Positions 1-5,001 of a DNA stretch of 5,001 nt are shown here, piece after piece. The notes beneath the pieces were generated by a model. The model was not told the origin of the DNA, ran no database searches, and saw nothing but the letters and a program-made list of their open reading frames with translations. Position 1 is the first letter of the stretch. Every line of letters starts with the position of its first letter. A program made the position numbers and the translations under genes. This DNA is from Gammaproteobacteria bacterium. Its GTDB lineage: Bacteria > Pseudomonadota > Gammaproteobacteria > Pseudomonadales > Halieaceae. Location of the stretch: NCBI GenBank assembly GCA_029859085.1, contig JAOUDU010000264.1, positions 1 through 5,001 on the forward strand. Direction: 5' to 3'.

Positions 1-386
1 CTGCGACGAGCTATACCGTCGGGGAGCTGAGTTTCAGTGATTTGACCGGCCTCGCCTCCGGCACGGAAACCATTTACAACTACTCCAATGCCTACCCCGC
101 TGGCGCCGGCGAATGCCATGTGACCTATGAGTTGAGCGGTAACTATGTGCCCGGCTCCGATGTGTTCGTGTTGAGCGCCACCCGGTCCAACTACAGCGAT
201 ACCTGTCCACCTCTGCTGCTGGGGACAGAATATCCCCCGACCCTGGTGCACACCTTCCAGATCGAGCATACGCAGGACGGCTCGGCGGTATTGAACAATG
301 GCGACAACGGCGATTTTCTTGCCGAGGGCTCCTGGCACCCGGGCAGCGCATTCTATAAAACCGGTGAGCGTTGCTCAGTTTTTTAG
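1..386 (+). CDS. 3' end of unrecognised, probably secreted protein (5' truncated)
   Basis: The reading frame is open from base 3 to the TAG at 384-386, giving about 127 residues with no convincing internal start; a TTG at 42 is possible but has no good ribosome binding site and the frame is open upstream of it. I do not recognise the family. The fragment is rich in Gly, Ser, Thr, Asn and Tyr, poor in Lys, and has three widely spaced cysteines (in GECHV, DTCPP and ERCSV, the last four residues from the end). This composition is typical of exported beta-rich domains, and disulfides in the periplasm or outside the cell are plausible. No membrane segment or lipobox lies in the visible part. The next gene starts 41 bp downstream on the same strand, but a possible terminator overlaps this gene's end. 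That it is a real gene is fairly sure from its composition and long open frame; its function is unknown. Confidence 0.6.
   Translation, partial: ATSYTVGELSFSDLTGLASGTETIYNYSNAYPAGAGECHVTYELSGNYVPGSDVFVLSATRSNYSDTCPPLLLGTEYPPTLVHTFQIEHTQDGSAVLNNGDNGDFLAEGSWHPGSAFYKTGERCSVF
365..384 (+). terminator. possible Rho-independent terminator overlapping the end of the first gene
   Basis: A perfect 5-bp stem, TGAGC (365-369) and GCTCA (373-377), encloses a GTT loop. It is followed by one G and then six T residues (379-384), the layout of an intrinsic terminator. The stem is short, so strength is uncertain. The element lies inside the coding region: the T-tract runs into the TAG stop at 384-386. If active, it separates the first gene from the acetyltransferase gene. 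Confidence 0.4.
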
Positions 387-427
387 GCGCCGGCGCGCCC
401 CCGGGCCGATACAAATAACGGGTTTTT

Positions 428-922
428 ATGCAAATAAAAGTAGTGCGGGCAGATTACCTGGACCCGCAACAGGCGGCCGATATTGTGTTTTTGTTGAATC
501 GCTATGCCTGCGATCCGATGGGTGGTGGCGAGGCGCTGGCGCCCAGGGTCCAGCAGGACCTGGTCGCCAGCCTGGCTGCGCTGCCCCACGCGGTGAGCCT
601 GCTGTGTTATGTCGACGGCAAGCCGGCCGGACTGGTCAATTGTTTCGAGGGCTTCTCCACCTTCAGCTGTAAGAAGCTGCTCAATATCCACGATATCGCG
701 GTGCTTGAGGAGTTTCGCGGACTCGGCCTGAGCCAGCTGCTGCTGGCGGAAGTGGAAGCCGTCGCCAGGCACAGGGGCTGCGGGAAATTGACGCTTGAGG
801 TGCTGGAAGGAAACGAGCCGGCCAAGGCCGCCTACAAAAAATTCGGTTTCGACGCCTACCAGCTGGACCCGGCCCTGGGCCAGGCCCTGTTCTGGCAAAA
901 ACCACTGCAGGGCAAGGAATAG
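428..922 (+). CDS. GNAT family N-acetyltransferase
   Basis: This 164-residue single-domain protein has the normal length for the GCN5-related fold, which transfers an acetyl group from acetyl-CoA to an amine; the substrate cannot be told from sequence. Strand beta4 and motif A are clear around residues 88-112: HDIAVLEEFRGLGLSQLLL, where R97-G98-L99-G100 forms the acetyl-CoA pyrophosphate loop, with Ser at 102 where Gly or Ala is usual. Motif B follows: LTLEVLEGNEPAKAAYKKFGF (positions 121-141 approximately), with N129 and Y136, the usual general-acid tyrosine, in their expected places. The N-terminal half, with YACDPMGGGE at residues 26-35, probably forms the acceptor side. No signal peptide is seen, so it is cytoplasmic. 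The ATG at 428 has only a weak GGG five bases upstream. It converges on the phosphatase gene with 12 bp between stop codons. Family assignment is firm; substrate unknown. Confidence 0.9.
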   Translation: MQIKVVRADYLDPQQAADIVFLLNRYACDPMGGGEALAPRVQQDLVASLAALPHAVSLLCYVDGKPAGLVNCFEGFSTFSCKKLLNIHDIAVLEEFRGLGLSQLLLAEVEAVARHRGCGKLTLEVLEGNEPAKAAYKKFGFDAYQLDPALGQALFWQKPLQGKE

Positions 923-941
923 CTGCGGCGGCTGCTATTCC
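916..941. terminator. inverted repeat spanning both stop codons of a convergent gene pair
   Basis: GGAATAGC (916-923) and GCTATTCC (934-941) are perfect 8-base inverted copies around a 10-base GC-rich loop. The left arm contains the TAG of the acetyltransferase gene and the right arm the TAG of the phosphatase gene on the other strand. The position suits a bidirectional transcription terminator, but neither side has a run of T residues, so this is tentative. Both genes end in Glu-stop, which partly explains the symmetry. Confidence 0.35.
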
Positions 942-1834
942 AGCAGGTTCTCCCGCAGTCGCTGTACATCGGCGGCTGTCAGTTGCAGGCCGTCGGTCAC
1001 GTAGTTGTCGAAGCTGCCCCAGGTTGTGTCGATTTGCGCGAACGCGGCTTCCAGCCACGACTCTTCCACCCCCAGTAACACCGCGATCTTATCCGCTGTC
1101 TCATCGCCCTTGAATAAACGCAGCATCCGTATCTGGTTCCGGCGCGCGTCCAGGGCCAGCTCCTTGCTGGCCATGTAGTCCTGCATCACGACGTCCTGCG
1201 GGACTCCCAGGATTCGCAGCAATATGGCCGCCGCAAACCCGGTGCGATCCTTGCCGGCGGTGCAATGCCACAGCACCGGTGCGCCGTTTGCATCGAGCAC
1301 CGCGTGGATGAACTGCCGGAACTGGGGGGTGAATTCACCGGCGAACTGGCGATTGGCCTGTTCCATGGTGTGGCCGGGATCGAAGTCTCCCAGGGCGTCT
1401 TCCTCTATACGCTTCGATATATCACCAAACAGGTTTTTGTTGCCTTCGTCCAGCACCGGGATCTCGACTACCGCGAAACCGGCCGGGTCCGGCAGGCGAT
1501 CGGGCTCTGCGGTTTTCTCGGCGCCGGAGCGAAAGTCGATGAAGGTAGCCAGGTGGAGTTCGCGCAGGCCGGCAAGATCCGCATTGGAGGCGGTGGCAAG
1601 ACTGCCTGACCGGTAAAGCTTGCCCCACTTTACGTCCTTGCCGTTCGCGGTCCGGTAGCCACCGAGGTCGCGAAAATTCGGGATCCCCTCGAAATTGAGC
1701 TGGCGATGGGCACTGCGCTGTGCGGCCGGCAGCTCCGCCGGCACCACCAGCGGCGGGGCCGGAATAAACTGGATGACAGCAACAAGCAGGGCAGCGGCAG
1801 CTAGCGAGAGGCCGAATATTTTTTTCTTGTTCAA
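935..1834 (-). CDS. exported or membrane-anchored tyrosine phosphatase, PtpB/LipA-like
   Basis: The 299-residue product belongs to the tyrosine/serine phosphatase family typified by mycobacterial PtpB and Listeria LipA (Pfam Y_phosphatase3). The P-loop HCTAGKDRTG at residues 190-199 supplies the nucleophile C191 and the family-specific K195, D196 and R197. The family N-terminal motif NFRDLGGY lies at 53-60 and FIDFRS at 98-103. By homology it removes phosphate from phosphotyrosine, and some relatives accept Ser/Thr phosphate or phosphoinositides; the substrate here is unknown. Residues 1-5 are basic (MNKKK) and 6-24 hydrophobic, followed by a Pro/Ala-rich stretch (25-38), so the enzyme is probably exported or held in the inner membrane facing the periplasm. 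The start is TTG at 1834: an in-frame stop sits eight codons upstream (1856-1858) and a GGGGAG site six bases before the TTG. It is divergent from the DUF2058 gene, and I see no strong promoter of its own. Confidence 0.9.
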   Translation of the reverse strand: MNKKKIFGLSLAAAALLVAVIQFIPAPPLVVPAELPAAQRSAHRQLNFEGIPNFRDLGGYRTANGKDVKWGKLYRSGSLATASNADLAGLRELHLATFIDFRSGAEKTAEPDRLPDPAGFAVVEIPVLDEGNKNLFGDISKRIEEDALGDFDPGHTMEQANRQFAGEFTPQFRQFIHAVLDANGAPVLWHCTAGKDRTGFAAAILLRILGVPQDVVMQDYMASKELALDARRNQIRMLRLFKGDETADKIAVLLGVEESWLEAAFAQIDTTWGSFDNYVTDGLQLTAADVQRLRENLLE

Positions 1835-1840
1835 GGCTGG

Positions 1841-1846
1841 CTCCCC
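1841..1846 (-). promoter_or_regulatory. ribosome binding site deciding the TTG start of the phosphatase
   Basis: Read on the minus strand this is GGGGAG, a good Shine-Dalgarno match, six bases before the TTG codon at 1834-1832. An in-frame TGA at 1858-1856 excludes any longer form, so this site fixes an unusual TTG start and keeps the whole signal sequence. Confidence 0.7.
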
Positions 1847-1929
1847 AGGGAAAAATCAGGCGGGCAGAGAATAGCATCGAACACTCTGGCTAAACAGCTT
1901 GGGCCAAACCGCGGGGCCGGGCGCCGGAT

Positions 1930-1958
1930 TTGCCAGGTCCGGAAGATTTAACGATAAT
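1930..1958 (+). promoter_or_regulatory. sigma70-type promoter of the DUF2058 gene
   Basis: TTGCCA (1930-1935) matches five of six bases of the -35 consensus, and GATAAT (1953-1958) five of six of the -10, with the ideal 17-bp spacer. Transcription would begin near 1965 and give a leader of about 27 bases before the ATG at 1992. It is the best promoter in the window and lies in the 157-bp region between two divergent genes. Confidence 0.65.
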
Positions 1959-1991
1959 CGACGGCCCCGCTCCCGCTGCGAAGACACCCCG

Positions 1992-2528
1992 ATGGCATCC
2001 CTGCAAGACCAACTGTTGAAGGCCGGTATCGTCGATCCCAAGAAAGCGAAGAAAATCGTCAAGGAAAAGCGCAGGGAAGCCAAGAGCCAGCCCAAGGGCC
2101 ATGCCCGGGTGGACGAAACCAGGGAGCAGGTGATACGCAGCCAGGCGGAGAAAGCCGAGCGCGACAGGGAGCTGAACCGGGAGCGGCAGGTCCAGAATGA
2201 GAAGAAGGCGATACAGGCGCAGATAATCCAGCTGATCAGGATGAACCGGATCGAGCGCACCAGCGGTGATATCCCGTTCCAGTTTGTGGATGGCAAGAAG
2301 ATCAAGAAGATCCATGTGACCGCGCAGGTTCAAACCGAGCTGAGCCGCGGGCGTATAGCGATCGCCCGGCTGGAAGGGCGTTATGAGTTACTGCCTGCAG
2401 CGGCGGCAAAAAAGATCATGCAACGCGATGAAAGCGCCATTGTGTTGCTCAATACCGGTGAACCTGTGGCAGCGGGTGAGGACGATCCCTATGCCGCCTA
2501 CAAGATTCCCGATGACCTGATGTGGTGA
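1992..2528 (+). CDS. DUF2058 family protein (YaiL-like)
   Basis: The 178-residue product matches the DUF2058/YaiL family in length and layout. The family N-terminus is plain: MASLQDQLLKAGIVDPKKAKK at the start (first 21 residues), then a long, very charged Lys/Arg/Glu/Gln helix up to about residue 85, likely coiled coil. A compact C-terminal domain follows, with IPFQFVDGKKIKKIHV near residues 95-110 and an acidic tail ending in IPDDLMW. E. coli YaiL has been annotated as a nucleoprotein or polynucleotide enzyme regulator, but its molecular role is not settled; the basic helix is compatible with nucleic acid binding. No signal peptide, so cytoplasmic. The frame is open for 31 codons upstream, but the conserved N-terminus and the promoter at 1930-1958 place the start at ATG 1992; its Shine-Dalgarno (GAAG) is weak. 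It converges on the lipoprotein operon with 42 bp between stop codons. Confidence 0.88.
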   Translation: MASLQDQLLKAGIVDPKKAKKIVKEKRREAKSQPKGHARVDETREQVIRSQAEKAERDRELNRERQVQNEKKAIQAQIIQLIRMNRIERTSGDIPFQFVDGKKIKKIHVTAQVQTELSRGRIAIARLEGRYELLPAAAAKKIMQRDESAIVLLNTGEPVAAGEDDPYAAYKIPDDLMW

Positions 2529-2554
2529 ATCCGGGCTGATTGCCTGCATGGGCC

Positions 2555-2566
2555 CCGCAGCTGCGG
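2555..2566. repeat. 12-bp perfect palindrome between convergent genes
   Basis: CCGCAGCTGCGG reads the same on both strands and lies in the 42-bp gap between the DUF2058 stop and the end of the lipoprotein operon. It could form a short hairpin (4-bp stem, AGCT loop), but no T-tract follows on either strand. A terminator role is plausible from position only. Confidence 0.3.
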
Positions 2567-2570
2567 ACCT

Positions 2571-3179
2571 CTATTCCAGGCTCTGCTGCCCGGTGCCAGT
2601 GGGGGTCCCGCGCCGCTGGATCCCGCTTGCGCCCATATCCGGGCGTGAATTGTTGTTGATGGCCTCCGGCAGCGGTTCCAGCATGGCTGCGCCCCAGCGG
2701 TGTTGGGGCATGTGTTCCACCATGTCCTCCACGTCCACCAGCGATACGAGCCCCAGCATCGGCTGAATGGCCTGCCCCCCGCCGGCGTCGCTGCTCCAGC
2801 GGGCGAAGCTGCTGCTGGTGACCCGGTGCTCCCCGTCGAATGTGACCAGCAGGAATTCACCGTGCATATGGGCATTGCCCCAGTCAACCGACAGGACGTC
2901 CGCCCCCAGGGCGCCAAGGCTCAGGCCGATGGTGTCCTCACGTATCTGCCAGAATTCCCAGGCCAGCACATAGCCGTCACCAAGCTTTGACAATCGCTGG
3001 GGTGGTCCCAGCCTGGCCAGTACTTCCGTCAGGGAGAGAGTCACTCCAGCGTCCTGGAGCATCTCCGGGGACAGCTCGGTACCCAGCTCGTAGCGCCACT
3101 GGGTGCAGCCGGATAGCACCAGTAGCAGGGCCAGCGACAGAATGGCCAGGGCTGTGCGTTCAGCCCTTTGCGGTTTCAT
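2571..3179 (-). CDS. lipoprotein with BamE/SmpA-like motif, second gene of a pair
   Basis: The 202-residue product begins with a classical lipoprotein signal: basic MKPQRAER, hydrophobic residues 10-22, and lipobox LSGC with C25 as the lipidated cysteine. Thr at position +2 does not signal inner-membrane retention, so the outer membrane is likely. Residues 49-60 read [12 protein letters not shown], followed by a YVLAWEFW strand and, near 109-120, [12 protein letters not shown]. This helix-LGxP-strand-strand pattern resembles the small BamE/SmpA/OmlA fold, though overall similarity cannot be measured here. After residue 135 there is an extension without recognised motif, ending in a Gly/Thr/Gln-rich tail. 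The ATG overlaps the preceding gene by 20 bp (3160-3179), implying co-transcription and translational coupling; its own Shine-Dalgarno is weak. Exact function unknown. Lipoprotein status is firm, the BamE-like fold tentative. Confidence 0.8.
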   Translation of the reverse strand: MKPQRAERTALAILSLALLLVLSGCTQWRYELGTELSPEMLQDAGVTLSLTEVLARLGPPQRLSKLGDGYVLAWEFWQIREDTIGLSLGALGADVLSVDWGNAHMHGEFLLVTFDGEHRVTSSSFARWSSDAGGGQAIQPMLGLVSLVDVEDMVEHMPQHRWGAAMLEPLPEAINNNSRPDMGASGIQRRGTPTGTGQQSLE

Positions 3180-3531
3180 CGATCCGGGTGGCGAAGTCGG
3201 TCAGGACGTCGTTCTCGTCGAAGAAGAGCACCGCCCGGTCATAGTGGGTGTCGATTTGCATGCGGTTGTAGACGATCAGGATGACGCCGTCGCCTTTGGA
3301 GCGTTCAAACAGGTAGTACAGCACGGTCTCCTCTTCCAGTGGAATTACCTGGGAGGGAGGTCCCAGCAGTCTCAGCACGTCCTTGCGGGTGGTTTTTCCC
3401 CGGACAAGGTGACTGGTGACGCTGTCCTGCCAGGTCACTTCCACCCCTCGTTTGTTTTCATACTGGGCGCAGCCCCCAAGGGCGACGGCCAGCACGCAGG
3501 CAGCGATGCCCACGACATGGCATTTGTTCAC
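3160..3531 (-). CDS. small lipoprotein, BamE/SmpA-like, first gene of a pair
   Basis: From the GTG at 3531 this encodes 123 residues, about the size of BamE-like lipoproteins. The start MNKCHVVG leads into a hydrophobic stretch and the lipobox ALGGC (C21 lipidated, Ala at +2, consistent with the outer membrane). The mature part has [16 protein letters not shown] at residues 44-59, then a VLYYLFER strand and [13 protein letters not shown] near 101-113. The G-x-T-x-x-D-V-L-x-x-L-G-x-P turn and the terminal F-F-D-x-x-x-x-L strand are hallmarks of the SmpA/OmlA/BamE superfamily. It is probably not the housekeeping BamE itself but a relative of unknown role. The frame extends upstream to an ATG at 3609, but only the GTG gives a normal signal peptide and it has GGAG seven bases before it. 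It overlaps the next lipoprotein gene by 20 bp and is divergent from the PQQ dehydrogenase gene. Confidence 0.8.
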   Translation of the reverse strand: MNKCHVVGIAACVLAVALGGCAQYENKRGVEVTWQDSVTSHLVRGKTTRKDVLRLLGPPSQVIPLEEETVLYYLFERSKGDGVILIVYNRMQIDTHYDRAVLFFDENDVLTDFATRIDETAKG

Positions 3532-3538
3532 GGTCAGG

Positions 3539-3542
3539 CTCC
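3539..3542 (-). promoter_or_regulatory. ribosome binding site for the GTG start of the small lipoprotein
   Basis: On the minus strand this is GGAG, seven bases before the GTG at 3531-3529. Together with the lipobox placement it favours the GTG over the longer ATG start at 3609, which would put 26 extra residues in front of the signal peptide. Confidence 0.6.
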
Positions 3543-3561
3543 AGGCAAAAGTCTCGGCCAG

Positions 3562-3591
3562 AATATGCCATCCCGGGCGAGGCCGGCACAA
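3562..3591 (-). promoter_or_regulatory. weak promoter candidate for the lipoprotein operon
   Basis: On the minus strand, TTGTGC (3591-3586) and CATATT (3567-3562) are 18 bp apart and lie 31 bp or more ahead of the GTG start. They match three and four of six consensus bases. Position is right, sequence is poor, so this is only a candidate. Confidence 0.25.
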
Positions 3592-3636
3592 GGGCCAGTT
3601 TACGCACATGCACAGATACTGGACGCGGCGCTGTCA

Positions 3637-3655
3637 CCGCCAACCGGGCTGGCGG
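3637..3655. repeat. short inverted repeat in the divergent intergenic region
   Basis: CCGCCA (3637-3642) and TGGCGG (3650-3655) are inverted copies seven bases apart; TGGCGG recurs at 3671-3676 shortly after. This lies between the divergent lipoprotein operon and dehydrogenase gene, where an operator could sit, but the arms are short and GC-rich and may be chance. Confidence 0.2.
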
Positions 3656-3744
3656 AGGCTAAATTTGCGCTGGCGGTACTTAACTGGCAGGAATTTGGCT
3701 ACTATTGCGGCAGGTCTTACCAGAATAATGACAGGATGCATACC

Positions 3745-5001
3745 ATGATTACATATTGCCGGCGCTTGCTGCTTATTATCGGTGTTTTGGCGTTCCTTGC
3801 CGGTTGTTCCCGCGATACGCCACCAGTCGACCCTGCGCCGGCCGCGGCTGTTCCCGCGGCACCAGCCCCGGCGCCGGCACCGGATATGGAGTGGTCCCGC
3901 CACGGCCTGAATGAATCCGAAACCCGCTTCAGCCCGTTGGCCGATATCAACGAAGGCAATGTCGGCGGCCTTGGCCTCGCGTGGTTCTTCGACTACCCCA
4001 CGTCCAGGGGGCTCGAAGCCACCCCGCTTGAGGTCGACGGTGTCATCTATACCACCGGTTCCTGGAGCATGGTGTTTGCCAACAATGCGGCTACCGGCGA
4101 GTTGCTGTGGTTTTACGACCCGCAGGTGCCGCGCGCCTGGGCGGTGCACGGCTGCTGTGACGTGGTCAACCGGGGTGTTGCCTACGACAACGGGAGGCTC
4201 TATTTCGGCACGCTGGATGGGCGGCTGGTCAGCCTGAACGCGAAAGACGGGTCCCTGCGCTGGGAAGTCCAGACCACCGACAGGGAGCGGCCCTATACCA
4301 TCACCGGGGCCCCCCGTATCGTCAAGGACAAGGTGATCATCGGCAACGGCGGCGCCGAGTTCGGGGTGCGCGGCTATGTCAGCGCCTATAACCTCGATTC
4401 GGGCGATATGCAGTGGCGCTTCTACACGATTCCCGGCAATCCCGCGGACGGTTTCGAGAACGAGGCGATGAAACGCGCCGCAGCTACCTGGGGCGGTGGC
4501 GAGTGGTGGAAGATCGGCGGCGGCGGCACGGTCTGGGATTCCATGGCTTACGACCCGGAACTCAACCTGCTCTATATCGGCGTCGGCAACGGCGCGCCCT
4601 GGAACCAGCAGGTTCGCAGCCCCGCCGGTGGCGACAACCTCTACCTGTCATCCATAGTTGCGCTCAACCCCGACGATGGCAGTTATGTCTGGCACTACCA
4701 GACCACGCCGGGCGAAACCTGGGATTACACCGCCACCCAGCACATGATCCTTGCGGACCTGGAACTGGGCGGCAAGCCGCGCAAGGTCATCATGCAGGCG
4801 CCGAAGAACGGCTTCTTCTACGTGCTGGATCGCACGACCGGCGAGCTGTTGTCGGCGGAACCTTACGCCACGATAACCTGGGCAACCCATGTCGATATGG
4901 CCACCGGCCGGCCGGTGGAAACCGAGGGCGCCCGTTACAAGGGGGCCTCCACCGGGTTGCAGCTGCCGGGGCCTATCGGCGGCCACAACTGGCACCCGAT
5001 G
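3745..5001 (+). CDS. PQQ-dependent alcohol dehydrogenase, quinohemoprotein type, predicted lipoprotein (3' truncated)
   Basis: The first 419 residues of a pyrroloquinoline-quinone alcohol dehydrogenase, roughly 60% of the usual length for this family. These enzymes oxidise primary or secondary alcohols in the periplasm and pass electrons to cytochrome c. Visible landmarks: the vicinal disulfide C137-C138 (HGCCDVV) next to PQQ; E205 in [11 protein letters not shown] and N282 in GVGNGAPWN as metal ligands; W264 in GGGGTVWD stacking on PQQ; D327 in TWDYTATQ as catalytic base; K354 in [13 protein letters not shown]. Position 329, two after the catalytic Asp, is Thr rather than the Asp of lanthanide enzymes, so calcium is expected. 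The C-terminal part, where a cytochrome c domain with CxxCH would lie, is outside the window. Oddly, the N-terminus has a lipobox (FLAGC, C21) and an Ala/Pro-rich linker at about 25-46. ATG 3745 is preceded by ACAGG nine bases upstream; an in-frame ATG at 3736 is the alternative. Substrate undetermined. Confidence 0.93.
   Translation, partial: MITYCRRLLLIIGVLAFLAGCSRDTPPVDPAPAAAVPAAPAPAPAPDMEWSRHGLNESETRFSPLADINEGNVGGLGLAWFFDYPTSRGLEATPLEVDGVIYTTGSWSMVFANNAATGELLWFYDPQVPRAWAVHGCCDVVNRGVAYDNGRLYFGTLDGRLVSLNAKDGSLRWEVQTTDRERPYTITGAPRIVKDKVIIGNGGAEFGVRGYVSAYNLDSGDMQWRFYTIPGNPADGFENEAMKRAAATWGGGEWWKIGGGGTVWDSMAYDPELNLLYIGVGNGAPWNQQVRSPAGGDNLYLSSIVALNPDDGSYVWHYQTTPGETWDYTATQHMILADLELGGKPRKVIMQAPKNGFFYVLDRTTGELLSAEPYATITWATHVDMATGRPVETEGARYKGASTGLQLPGPIGGHNWHPM

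Noticed and set aside
387..410. GC-rich palindromic stretch GGCGCCGGCGCGCC after the first gene, considered as a terminator
   Set aside because: The T-tract lies before it rather than after it on the plus strand, so it does not have terminator geometry; the hairpin at 365-377 fits better.
383..898. Open frame of 171 codons on the minus strand opposite the acetyltransferase gene
   Set aside because: It lies wholly within the antisense of a clear GNAT gene, has no recognisable motif, and is the kind of shadow frame common in GC-rich DNA.
1224..1616. Two overlapping plus-strand open frames (1224-1616 and 1265-1609) inside the phosphatase gene
   Set aside because: They are antisense to the conserved P-loop phosphatase and show no family motif or good ribosome binding site.
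1899..1991. 31-codon N-terminal extension of the DUF2058 gene from an upstream start
   Set aside because: The family N-terminus begins at ATG 1992, and the -35/-10 promoter at 1930-1958 lies within the extension, so it would not be transcribed in full.
3532..3609. 26-residue extension of the small lipoprotein from an ATG at 3609
   Set aside because: It would bury the signal peptide behind a Trp/Pro/Arg-rich leader; the GTG at 3531 has a GGAG site and gives a normal lipoprotein signal.
3832..3883. GC-rich repetitive stretch considered as a DNA repeat element
   Set aside because: It is explained by alternating Ala and Pro codons in the linker of the lipoprotein dehydrogenase.
3634..4149. Minus-strand open frame of 171 codons across the start of the PQQ dehydrogenase
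   Set aside because: It is antisense to a strongly conserved enzyme and has no recognisable domain.
4648..4995. Minus-strand open frame of 115 codons within the PQQ dehydrogenase
   Set aside because: It is a shadow of the coding strand, covering the catalytic Asp region, with no independent evidence.

Overview
The window is GC-rich, gene-dense bacterial DNA that looks chromosomal and most like a gammaproteobacterium. The best taxonomic clues are a YaiL-type DUF2058 protein (a largely gammaproteobacterial family), three lipoproteins with classical lipoboxes, and a PQQ-dependent alcohol dehydrogenase of the quinohemoprotein type common in aerobic proteobacteria. A marine or soil aerobe related to Halieaceae/Cellvibrionales or Pseudomonas would fit, but that narrower placement is a guess. 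I see no rRNA, tRNA, CRISPR array, insertion sequence, integrase or phage gene.

Layout, left to right. (a) 1-386 (+): the 3' end of an unrecognised, probably secreted, cysteine-containing protein. A small hairpin plus T-tract overlaps its last codons. (b) 428-922 (+): a GNAT N-acetyltransferase. (c) 935-1834 (-): an N-terminally anchored or exported PtpB/LipA-type tyrosine phosphatase with a TTG start, converging on the acetyltransferase with a 12-bp gap. (d) 1835-1991: a divergent intergenic region carrying a good sigma70-type promoter for (e) 1992-2528 (+), a DUF2058 protein. (f) 2571-3531 (-): two overlapping lipoprotein genes that share a BamE/SmpA-like motif and form an operon, converging on DUF2058. 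(g) 3532-3744: a 213-bp divergent intergenic region with only weak promoter candidates. (h) 3745-5001 (+): the first 419 codons of a PQQ-dependent alcohol dehydrogenase that carries a lipoprotein signal and an Ala/Pro-rich linker, running off the right edge.

The genes do not form an obvious single pathway. Orientation alternates (+ + - + - - +), so most are separate transcription units; only the two small lipoprotein genes are clearly co-transcribed. A cell-envelope theme recurs: one putative secreted protein, one anchored phosphatase and three lipoproteins. I do not see strong evidence for a wholly new system. The most noteworthy points are the predicted lipid anchoring of the PQQ dehydrogenase, with a Ca-type rather than lanthanide-type active site, and the tandem pair of BamE-like lipoproteins.
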